The position numbers and the translations under genes were made by a program. From CAIZGX01 sp964511555 (GTDB taxonomy: Bacteria > Bacteroidota > Bacteroidia > Flavobacteriales_D > Sanyastnellaceae), in NCBI GenBank assembly GCA_964511555.1, contig CAZEFR010000037.1, forward strand, positions 1 through 22,208: a stretch of 22,208 nucleotides of DNA, read 5' to 3'. The notes beneath the pieces are model-generated. The model worked only from the letters and a program-made list of their open reading frames with translations, was not told the DNA's origin and did not search any database. Shown one piece after another: positions 1-5,446 of the stretch (positions are counted from its first letter, which is position 1; every line of letters begins with the position of its first letter).

Positions 1-809
1 ATTTGCAAGAGATTGGTCGTGTGGATTTGATTACTGCCGAAGAAGAAGTTGAGTTGGCTCGTCGCATTAAACAAGGTGATCAGATTGCCTTGGAGAAATT
101 GACTAAAGCGAATTTGCGTTTCGTTGTATCTGTGTCGAAACAATATCAAAACCAAGGTTTATCTCTTCCCGATTTGATTAACGAAGGAAACCTTGGCTTG
201 ATTAAAGCGGCTCAGCGTTTTGATGAAACCCGTGGATTTAAATTCATTTCTTACGCTGTATGGTGGATTCGTCAATCTATTCTTCAAGCGTTGGCTGAGC
301 AATCTCGTATTGTTCGTCTTCCTTTGAACAAGATTGGTTCGATTAACAAAATCAACAAGGCATTCGCTAAGTTGGAACAAGAATTCGAGCGTCCGCCTAC
401 GCCAGCTGAATTGGCTGAAGTGTTAGAAATGACCTTGGATGAAGTGAAGCAATCGTTGCGCAACAGCGGACGTCACGTATCTATGGATGCTCCTTTGAAA
501 GACGGAGATGACAGTAGCTCTACGATGTACGATGTATTGCAAACGAACGACACTCCTTCTCCGGATACAGATCTATTGCATGAGAGTTTGCGTCGCGAAA
601 TTGAACGCTCACTTCGCACGCTTACAGCGCGTGAGGGCGACGTGGTTCGATTGTATTTCGGTTTGAACGGTGAACATCCACTTACGTTGGAAGAAATCGG
701 AGAGCGCTTCGATCTAACACGTGAACGTGTTCGTCAGATTAAAGAGAAAGCCATTCGACGCTTAAAGCACACAAGCAGAAGTAAGATTTTAAAATCTTAC
801 TTAGGATAA
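1..809 (+). CDS. rpoD: RNA polymerase primary sigma factor (RpoD/SigA type), 5' truncated
   Basis: This is the housekeeping sigma factor that directs core RNA polymerase to promoters. The frame is open from the window edge. The TTG at position 3 is the Leu codon of the family's YLQEIG motif rather than a start, so I estimate that about 20 N-terminal residues are missing. Counting from that codon: region 1.2 lies at about 1-33; region 2, including the core-binding and -10-melting segment (FISYAVWWIRQSILQ), at about 34-105; region 3 at about 110-165; region 4 with its helix-turn-helix (LTLEEIGERF, then TRERVRQIKEKAIRRL) at about 203-260. The acidic region 1.1 of proteobacterial RpoD is absent, as is usual for the short Bacteroidota form. 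That form reads -33 TTTG / -7 TAnnTTTG promoters, and matching elements occur in this window. The stop is followed at once by a strong terminator. Confidence 0.95.
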   Translation, partial: LQEIGRVDLITAEEEVELARRIKQGDQIALEKLTKANLRFVVSVSKQYQNQGLSLPDLINEGNLGLIKAAQRFDETRGFKFISYAVWWIRQSILQALAEQSRIVRLPLNKIGSINKINKAFAKLEQEFERPPTPAELAEVLEMTLDEVKQSLRNSGRHVSMDAPLKDGDDSSSTMYDVLQTNDTPSPDTDLLHESLRREIERSLRTLTAREGDVVRLYFGLNGEHPLTLEEIGERFDLTRERVRQIKEKAIRRLKHTSRSKILKSYLG

Positions 810-815
810 TACCTG

Positions 816-844
816 AAAGGCTCCGAAAGGAGCCTTTCTTTTTT
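816..844 (+). terminator. Rho-independent terminator of the sigma factor gene
   Basis: A 9-bp stem (AAAGGCTCC / GGAGCCTTT) closes a GAAA tetraloop and is followed by CTTTTTT. It begins 6 nt after the sigma factor stop codon. Confidence 0.9.
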
Positions 845-855
845 ACCTTCGTTTT

Positions 856-966
856 ATGAAACAAAAATTCAAACATTGGCTTAAACGAGTTGGCTGGATT
901 GGCTTTTTGTTTTTTTTGATTAAAGGGTTGTTTTGGCTAGCGCTGTTCGCATGGGCTGCTGTTTAG
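856..966 (+). CDS. 36-residue single-span membrane peptide
   Basis: This short frame encodes 36 residues. A basic, aromatic N-terminus (MKQKFKHWLKRVGW, positions 1-14) leads into a hydrophobic segment at about 15-36 (IGFLFFLIKGLFWLALFAWA) with one internal Lys. The start is an ATG 12 nt after the end of the sigma factor terminator, and the stop TAG supplies the first base of the hairpin array that follows. From memory, peptides of this design (basic Trp-containing start, then a GFLFFLIKGLLWL-like core) recur in Bacteroidota genomes, where some carry misleading enzyme names. It resembles a small inner-membrane protein or a type I toxin-like peptide. No catalytic motif is visible and the function is unknown. 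It is too short for routine gene calling. Confidence 0.6.
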   Translation: MKQKFKHWLKRVGWIGFLFFLIKGLFWLALFAWAAV

Positions 967-1078
967 CGAATACTTCGCGAAGGCAACTGGCGATGCGAGG
1001 GTCCTGTGGACGAGGGCAACTGGCGTTGCGAGAGTCCTGTGGACGAGGGTCTTTGACGAGGGCAACAATGTTGCGAAA
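966..1078 (+). repeat. Micro-hairpin array A (seven hairpins, GARR linkers)
   Basis: Seven consecutive hairpins are separated by four-base linkers: 966-978 GCGAA-TAC-TTCGC; 983-996 GCAAC-TGGC-GATGC (one A·A mismatch); 1001-1011 GTCC-TGT-GGAC; 1016-1029 GCAAC-TGGC-GTTGC; 1034-1044 GTCC-TGT-GGAC; 1049-1057 GTC-TTT-GAC; 1062-1074 GCAAC-AAT-GTTGC. The linkers are GAAG, GAGG, GAGG, GAGA, GAGG, GAGG, and a final GAAA. Units 2-3 and 4-5 form a 33-bp tandem duplication (983-1015 and 1016-1048) with two differences. The array starts on the last base of the preceding stop codon. Confidence 0.85.
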
Positions 1079-1084
1079 ATTCAG

Positions 1085-1114
1085 ATGGTTTGAGTAGTAT
1101 ATTCGTTAAACCAT
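1085..1114 (+). promoter_or_regulatory. Inverted repeat spanning a TATATTCG -7-like element
   Basis: ATGGTTT (1085-1091) and AAACCAT (1108-1114) form a perfect 7-bp inverted repeat around 16 bases that contain TATATTCG (1098-1105). That octamer differs by one base from the Bacteroidota -7 consensus TAnnTTTG. It lies just upstream of the serine hydrolase gene. It could be a promoter with an operator around it, or a simple hairpin. No convincing -33 element is visible at the usual spacing. Confidence 0.35.
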
Positions 1115-1118
1115 TTCA

Positions 1119-2420
1119 ATGAAAGATTTTCAAACGAACATGAAATACACTTTGCTTCTTCTTTTGATTCTCACGAATCTTGTTGCCAAAGCGCAAATAT
1201 ATTTTCCTCCTAACACAGGTAACACTTGGGCAACTGTTACTCCAGCGGAATTGGGCTGGTGTGAAGATCAGATTCCTGACCTCTTAACTTTTCTAGAAAG
1301 CAACAATACGAAAGCATTTATTGTGTTGAAGAATGGCAAGATTGTCATTGAGAATTACTTCGGGACATTCACGCAGGATAGCCTGTGGTACTGGGCTTCT
1401 GCGGGAAAGACACTTACCTCCTATTTGGTTGGAATAGCGCAACAAAACGGACAGCTTTCGATCAATGATTTAAGTTCAAGTTATTTGGGAACTGGATGGA
1501 CCAGTTGCACTACTGTTCAAGAAAATAACATTACGGTTCGAAACCAATTAACGATGACATCGGGGTTAGACGATGGTGTTGCAGATCCGTATTGCACCGA
1601 TCCGAATTGTTTGGTTTATTCTGCTGATGCCGGCACGCGCTGGGCGTATCACAATGGTCCATATACGTTGCTCGATGGTGTGCTGGAAGGAGCGACTGGA
1701 CAGACATTGAACGGACTTGTCTTTTCTGCATTAAAGCAACCGACGGGAATGGATGGGTTCTTTTTTCAGAGTGGCTACAACAATGTTTATTTGAGCACTG
1801 CACGAAGCATGGCACGTTTCGGAATCTTAATGCAGAACGGCGGTAATTGGAATGGAAATCAGTTGATGACCGACGCGAATTATTTTCAGGAAATGATAAC
1901 GCCTTCTCAGAACTTGAACAACTCTTACGGATACTTGTGGTGGCTGAATGGACAAAGCTCATATATGATTCCGCAAGCACAAATAGTTATTCCGGGGATG
2001 ATGTTTCCAAATGCACCTTCAGATGTATACGCCGCAATGGGCAGAGATGGACAGTTCTTGAATGTGAGTCCGAGCGAAGGTTTGGTTTTCGTTCGTATGG
2101 GCAATGCCCCGGACAATTCGTTGGTTCCTTTCTTATTGAATGACCAGATATGGGAAAAACTTAGCAATATTTTATGCACTAACCTTGCTGAGACATCAGC
2201 CGAAAATTTTCGACTTGATCAAACGGCTAATTCAATTCGGATTAACTGGCCTGGGCAGACGTTTGTATGTGAAATACTTGGTGCAGATGGAAAACGAATT
2301 GAAACATTTTCCTCAAAAGAATCGGCTGACGTTTCAACATCGCAATGGGCACAGGGAATCTACTTTGTAAAGTGTTTCGATGGACATGAAATCGTTGTGA
2401 AAAAAGTTTTTGTTCGATAG
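1119..2420 (+). CDS. Secreted serine hydrolase (class C beta-lactamase/PBP fold) with T9SS sorting domain
   Basis: This is an exported serine hydrolase of the beta-lactamase/transpeptidase superfamily, 433 residues. A signal peptide (MKYTLLLLLILTNLVAKAQ, residues 8-26) is followed by the hydrolase domain at about 40-350. The nucleophile motif SAGK is at 94-97, a YHN motif (the YxN equivalent) at 177-179, and a GRDGQF segment near 308-313 sits where the third HTG/KTG-type motif is expected. The last 70 residues (about 363-433) look like a T9SS type A sorting domain, with a GIYFVK segment and a basic VVKKVFVR end, which predicts export across the outer membrane. The ATG at 1140 gives a cleaner signal peptide than the ATG at 1119, which adds only MKDFQTN; I keep the longer frame as the outer bound. 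The substrate cannot be read from the sequence: esterase, D-aminopeptidase and 6-aminohexanoate-dimer-hydrolase-like activities are all known in this superfamily. Confidence 0.85.
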   Translation: MKDFQTNMKYTLLLLLILTNLVAKAQIYFPPNTGNTWATVTPAELGWCEDQIPDLLTFLESNNTKAFIVLKNGKIVIENYFGTFTQDSLWYWASAGKTLTSYLVGIAQQNGQLSINDLSSSYLGTGWTSCTTVQENNITVRNQLTMTSGLDDGVADPYCTDPNCLVYSADAGTRWAYHNGPYTLLDGVLEGATGQTLNGLVFSALKQPTGMDGFFFQSGYNNVYLSTARSMARFGILMQNGGNWNGNQLMTDANYFQEMITPSQNLNNSYGYLWWLNGQSSYMIPQAQIVIPGMMFPNAPSDVYAAMGRDGQFLNVSPSEGLVFVRMGNAPDNSLVPFLLNDQIWEKLSNILCTNLAETSAENFRLDQTANSIRINWPGQTFVCEILGADGKRIETFSSKESADVSTSQWAQGIYFVKCFDGHEIVVKKVFVR

Positions 2421-2432
2421 AAAAAGAAGAAT

Positions 2433-2495
2433 GTACTTCGTACGAATGCCTCTCTAAAAGGTAAGAGAGGGGAAGAAAAGGTAAGAGAGGGGAAG
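2433..2495 (+). repeat. Micro-hairpin array D1 with 20-bp tandem duplication
   Basis: The array begins 12 nt after the serine hydrolase stop. It has GTAC-TTC-GTAC (2433-2443), linker GAAT, then a larger hairpin CCTCTCT (2449-2455) / AGAGAGG (2464-2470) with an 8-nt loop. The 20-bp stretch from 2456 to 2475 is repeated exactly at 2476-2495. A related GTAAGAGAGGGG module occurs near 12512-12532 and at 13667-13678. Confidence 0.8.
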
Positions 2496-2501
2496 AATTA
2501 A

Positions 2502-2603
2502 AACGAAGTTCCCATTACAGCGTAGGAATTACGAAGTAAGAACAACGAAGTTCTATCAACGTAGTTCCTAGAGGGCATTTCGGATGCCGCTAGCAGAGCT
2601 AGC
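2502..2603. repeat. Micro-hairpin array D2 (GAA-loop variant, probably inverted)
   Basis: Hairpins in order: AAC-GAA-GTT (2502-2510), TAC-AGC-GTA (2516-2524), TTAC-GAA-GTAA (2529-2539), AAC-GAA-GTT (2544-2552), AAC-GTA-GTT (2558-2566), GGCAT-TTCGG-ATGCC (2574-2588), GCTAGC-AGA-GCTAGC (2589-2603). Most loops are three bases. On the minus strand several loops become TTC or TAC, as in the other arrays, so this block may be an inverted copy. Linkers vary in length (4-7 nt, none before the last unit), unlike arrays A, B and C. It ends about 40 nt before the next gene. Confidence 0.7.
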
Positions 2604-2642
2604 TCGAAACGAAAGTTGGATTGGAGCGAAAGAAATAAGACA

Positions 2643-3185
2643 ATGAAAAGAAATAGCATTCTACTAATTTTCAGCTTGACTTTGCTGATCTGTTCCTGCT
2701 CTACTATTAAACTTAAAAGCAGAAAAGGAAAAGACATACACTTAGACAAGAGCTCATTTGATGCGCTTAGTGGTTCCTTCAAAAACACGAAAAATGACAC
2801 TGTTCATTTTCAAAAAACACTCTTCAGCAATTTCGACTACGATACAGTTTACAATCAGAAAAAACTGATCGTCAATTTCACTCCAGTAGATAAGCACCAT
2901 ATAAAATTAAAGGTGTTGGACAACGCGTTTACTATTGACAGTTTAACTATTAAAGGAAAGTATAGAAGAGGTTATTTCAAAGTTAGAAGGCAGTGGGATG
3001 CTAGTTTTATAGCAGGACCTTTATTGTGGGTTCTTGGAGATAATTTTAAATATGTGGGCTTGTCAGAGGAAAACAAATTGGTTATTATAAACTCCGGAAG
3101 CAGCGGAGTTATGCTATTGATTGCCTTCCCTATTTTTGGCGCCGGAAGTGGACAGTTTGAAAATGAATATGAGCGGATCGAATAA
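2643..3185 (+). CDS. Hypothetical lipoprotein
   Basis: I do not recognise this 180-residue protein. Starting at the ATG of 2643, it opens with a lipoprotein signal peptide (MKRNSILLIFSLTLLICSC), and Cys19 is the likely lipidated residue because Ser at -1 and Ile at -3 fit a lipobox. The mature part is basic near its start and then beta-rich. Two hydrophobic stretches lie towards the C-terminus, around SFIAGPLLWVLGD and SGVMLLIAFPIFGAG, so the end may contact or insert into the membrane. The frame extends upstream to a TTG at 2616, but that start would put a charged stretch before the signal peptide. It sits between the hairpin array and a small conserved gene 30 nt downstream on the same strand. 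Confidence 0.65.
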   Translation: MKRNSILLIFSLTLLICSCSTIKLKSRKGKDIHLDKSSFDALSGSFKNTKNDTVHFQKTLFSNFDYDTVYNQKKLIVNFTPVDKHHIKLKVLDNAFTIDSLTIKGKYRRGYFKVRRQWDASFIAGPLLWVLGDNFKYVGLSEENKLVIINSGSSGVMLLIAFPIFGAGSGQFENEYERIE

Positions 3186-3215
3186 TGGGTGACTACCTAT
3201 CAGAAAAACGACGCA

Positions 3216-3551
3216 ATGAACTACAACGACAAAAAATTCAGACCAATAAGCAACACTGAAAACGGAGAAACATCCAATGAAACTCTTTTTCATTACAAGC
3301 AAATTGGAAATATATTAACCTCTGAATATTCAGGCGGAAAGATTAAATATGGTCATCTCATTGGTTTGGTTGACGATTTCGGAAATATAGATATGCGTTA
3401 TCATCAAGTAAATGAAAATGACGAATTGATGACAGGCATTTGCATTTCAAAACCGGAAATTCTTGAGAACGGAAAAATTCGCCTTCATGAAAATTGGGAA
3501 TGGAGTTCTGGTGATAAATCAAAAGGAACATCAATAATAGAAGAACAGTAA
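3216..3551 (+). CDS. Small conserved cytoplasmic protein, often misnamed N-acetylglutamate synthase
   Basis: This soluble protein of 111 residues has no signal peptide. From memory it matches a small Bacteroidota/Firmicutes family characterised by FRPISN.ENGETS near the start, a GNILTSEYSGGKIKYGHLIGLVD core, MRYHQVN, and a C-terminal KIRLHENWEW..GDKSKGTS. Database members are often labelled N-acetylglutamate synthase, but no GNAT acetyltransferase motif is visible and the protein is much too short for one. I chose the ATG at 3216 because it aligns with the family's MNYN start; the upstream GTG at 3189 would add nine residues. The OsmC gene starts 11 nt after its stop, so the two may be cotranscribed. 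The function is unknown. Confidence 0.7.
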   Translation: MNYNDKKFRPISNTENGETSNETLFHYKQIGNILTSEYSGGKIKYGHLIGLVDDFGNIDMRYHQVNENDELMTGICISKPEILENGKIRLHENWEWSSGDKSKGTSIIEEQ

Positions 3552-3562
3552 ACTAAAATACA

Positions 3563-4033
3563 ATGGCACACGAACACAACTACAATCTAACTGCCGTATG
3601 GACAGGTAACAAAGGGGACGGAACAAAAAATGTACGAACCTATGATCGTAGTCACACCGTTTCCATTCAAGGAAAACCTGAATTATTACTTACAACAGAT
3701 AATCCTGCTGTTGGAGACAAATCAAAATTGAATCCCGAAGATTTATTGGTTTCGGCTATTTCATCTTGTCATATGCTCTCCTACTTATATGTCTGTGCAT
3801 TAGAAGGCGTTGTAATTACATCATACATTGACAATGCTGCAGGTATTATGATTGAAAAAGCTTCTGGTGGCGGAAGTTTCAAAGAAATAACTTTGAATCC
3901 AATCTTTCATGTAGCAGACGAAAGTATGGTGGAAAAAGCTATTGCGTTACACCACAAAGCTCACGAAATATGTTACATCGCTAATTCTGTGAATTTTGAA
4001 GTAAAATGCAATCCAACTTGCAACGTCGATTAA
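3563..4033 (+). CDS. OsmC family peroxiredoxin-like protein
   Basis: This is a cytoplasmic OsmC/Ohr-superfamily protein of 156 residues, which reduces organic or inorganic hydroperoxides with a pair of cysteines. The first active-site Cys is Cys69 in the helix SAISSCHMLSYLYVC, and the second is Cys137 in HKAHEICYIANS; this is the expected two-helix arrangement. The fold dimerises, and the N-terminal beta region (residues 5-45) with TVSIQGKPELLLTTD and the PEDLLVSAISSCH segment are typical. The C-terminus has two further Cys (149, 153), not normally part of the active site. The spacing to the upstream small gene is 11 nt, suggesting one transcript. Subfamily assignment (OsmC versus YhfA-like) cannot be settled by eye. 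Confidence 0.88.
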   Translation: MAHEHNYNLTAVWTGNKGDGTKNVRTYDRSHTVSIQGKPELLLTTDNPAVGDKSKLNPEDLLVSAISSCHMLSYLYVCALEGVVITSYIDNAAGIMIEKASGGGSFKEITLNPIFHVADESMVEKAIALHHKAHEICYIANSVNFEVKCNPTCNVD

Positions 4034-4061
4034 AAAGTTCTTCGAAAATTCATTCGAAAGT

Positions 4062-4880
4062 ATGCCCCTTCCCTATCAAGTTGAAAAGCCAATCAAGCGT
4101 AGTTTTCTTCGAAGTAAATTGGGGAAAGAATATTTCGTTTTGAAAAGAAGATTGGTGTGGTTTCTTGAGCGAAAGAAATTTGCGCGAATTAATGCTGAAA
4201 TTGAACTCGCGCACTCGCTGATCAAACATAAATCAATGTTGCTGCGTCCTTTGAAAGATGTAGACATGTATCTTCAGCACAACAAGGTTACGAATCTTAG
4301 AATTGCTACTCAGCGAATGCACAAAGTTGTCATTCTTCCGGGACAAGTCTTTTCGTTATGGAAATTGGTTGGAAGACCAACTGTAAATAAGGGGTATTTG
4401 GAAGGGCTCGCGCTTCACAATGGTAAAATCTCTACCGACATTGGCGGAGGACTTTGTCAGCTTGGAAATCTACTTTATTGGTTGGCGCTTCACACACCTT
4501 TGACAATAAAGGAACGTTGGAGACATGGCTACGATGTTTTTCCAGATGTGAATAGAACCATTCCTTTCGCATGCGGGGCAACACTTTCATACAACTACAT
4601 TGATTTGCAATTGGAAAACAAAACGTCCCATACCTTTCAAATATTCTTGTGGTTAGACGATAAAAATCTGAACGGCGAAATCCGCTGTAATGAAGATTTA
4701 AATTTAGATTATCGCATTTATGAAACCGATCACCTGTTCCAGCATCAATGGTGGGGCGGCTATACACGTCACAATAAAATTTGGAAGTCGATTCACGACA
4801 AATCAACTAGACTCACCACTGAAGAGTTGGTGAGTGAGAACAATGCGATAATGATGTACAATCCTTTGATTGAAAACTGA
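4062..4880 (+). CDS. VanW family protein
   Basis: This is a 272-residue protein with a VanW domain at about 75-195. Key segments are PGQVFSLWKLVGRPT (93-107), KGYLEGLALHNGKI (110-123), the conserved GGGLCQLGNLLYW (128-140), a HGYDVFPDVNRTIPFACGATL stretch (155-174) and YNYIDLQLENKT. The family is named for a gene in some vancomycin resistance clusters, but most members are chromosomal proteins of unknown biochemical role. None of the other van genes are here, so a resistance role should not be inferred. The N-terminus is rich in Lys and Arg (about 11-45) with no signal peptide, so the protein is probably cytoplasmic. It lies 28 nt downstream of the OsmC gene. Confidence 0.88.
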   Translation: MPLPYQVEKPIKRSFLRSKLGKEYFVLKRRLVWFLERKKFARINAEIELAHSLIKHKSMLLRPLKDVDMYLQHNKVTNLRIATQRMHKVVILPGQVFSLWKLVGRPTVNKGYLEGLALHNGKISTDIGGGLCQLGNLLYWLALHTPLTIKERWRHGYDVFPDVNRTIPFACGATLSYNYIDLQLENKTSHTFQIFLWLDDKNLNGEIRCNEDLNLDYRIYETDHLFQHQWWGGYTRHNKIWKSIHDKSTRLTTEELVSENNAIMMYNPLIEN

Positions 4881-4938
4881 ATTGAAAACGTTAAAAAAAA
4901 GCAAACAACATTCGGAGAAAGGAACAGCTAAAATGCAT

Positions 4939-4946
4939 TAGATTTG
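4939..4946 (+). promoter_or_regulatory. Candidate -7 element TAGATTTG ahead of the efflux operon
   Basis: TAGATTTG matches the Bacteroidota -7 consensus TAnnTTTG exactly. It lies 8 nt before the ATG at 4955. A TTCG at 4911-4914 could be a -33 element, although the 24-nt spacer is slightly long. It would drive the small leader gene and the RND operon. Confidence 0.45.
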
Positions 4947-4954
4947 CGCACAGA

Positions 4955-5329
4955 ATGAAAAAGCTCGTCTCCTATATTATTCTCGGAATATATCTGAACA
5001 TGGCTTTTGTTCCTCACATAAATGAGATAAACGCTTTTGGTTCATCTTTAAATAGTCCGATAGATGAAATAAATACTTTCTATGAGCAGGTAATGGTCGC
5101 AATGAATTTCGATCAAATAGCAGATGATGAAGAAGGTGATACAGGAAGCGAAGATGACGGTACTGTAGTTACCTCACTAACGCTTAATCTTTTCCATTTA
5201 GTTTTAGCTAACAATTACTCATTCAAGTATTTGTTTTGTGTAAAAAATCGCTTTTTACATTTTTGGCAAAACAAGTTCAAACAATCTAGATTTCTATCTA
5301 GACTGGACTCTCCCCCGCCCGAAGCATAA
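4955..5329 (+). CDS. Small exported or membrane protein heading the RND efflux operon
   Basis: I do not recognise a named family for this 124-residue protein. It has a hydrophobic, signal-like N-terminus (MKKLVSYIILGIYLNMAFV), a central acidic tract (DDEEGDTGSEDDG, about 57-69), a hydrophobic stretch (SLTLNLFHLVLANNYSF) and a basic, aromatic segment ending in LDSPPPEA. Bacteroidota RND operons often begin with a small secreted protein of 100-130 residues ending in an aromatic, Pro-rich tail, and this gene occupies the same place. It sits 117 nt upstream of the adaptor gene, separated by two hairpins. The acidic tract could bind metal ions, but that is only a guess. Confidence 0.65.
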   Translation: MKKLVSYIILGIYLNMAFVPHINEINAFGSSLNSPIDEINTFYEQVMVAMNFDQIADDEEGDTGSEDDGTVVTSLTLNLFHLVLANNYSFKYLFCVKNRFLHFWQNKFKQSRFLSRLDSPPPEA

Positions 5330-5354
5330 GATTATTGTCTTCCAAACCAAGAAT

Positions 5355-5375
5355 ACAAGCTCTAAAAGGGCTTGT
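5355..5375 (+). terminator. Leader hairpin 1 of the RND operon (attenuator or terminator)
   Basis: The stem ACAAGCTCT / AGGGCTTGT (9 bp, one T·G wobble) closes an AAA loop. It is followed by GTTTGATTTTTGG, a weak U-rich run. It could partly terminate transcription after the small leader gene or stabilise the downstream mRNA. Confidence 0.5.
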
Positions 5376-5399
5376 GTTTGATTTTTGGTGTTTTCAACT

Positions 5400-5418
5400 T
5401 TGAATCTAAAAGATTCAA
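5400..5418 (+). other. Leader hairpin 2 of the RND operon
   Basis: A perfect 8-bp stem TTGAATCT / AGATTCAA closes an AAA loop, ending 28 nt before the adaptor ATG. It shares the apex TCT-AAA-AG with the hairpin 25 nt upstream. No U-tract follows, so it is unlikely to be a terminator. Confidence 0.5.
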
Positions 5419-5446
5419 CACTTCAATAATCTAAATATTCCAAATT

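Noticed and set aside
3..5. TTG as the real start of the sigma factor
   Set aside because: It is the Leu of the YLQEIG motif. The gene continues beyond the window edge.
966..1078. CRISPR array
   Set aside because: There are no constant repeats of 23-47 bp with unique spacers; units are 13-18 bases with variable stems and 4-base linkers, and no cas genes are present.
951..1097. 48-codon open frame running through array A
   Set aside because: It exists only because the repeat has a 33-bp period free of stops in that frame. Its residues follow the repeat, and the hairpin pairing, not the protein, is what is conserved between units.
1531..1980. 149-codon minus-strand frame inside the serine hydrolase gene
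   Set aside because: It contains no recognisable motif and covers the conserved hydrolase domain on the opposite strand.
2616..2642. TTG start for the hypothetical lipoprotein
   Set aside because: It adds a charged MDWSERNKT before an otherwise ideal lipoprotein signal peptide and falls next to the hairpin block; the ATG at 2643 is better.
4062..4880. Vancomycin resistance determinant
   Set aside because: Only a VanW-family gene is present. No vanH/A/X or two-component genes lie nearby, and the family is common in organisms with no glycopeptide resistance.
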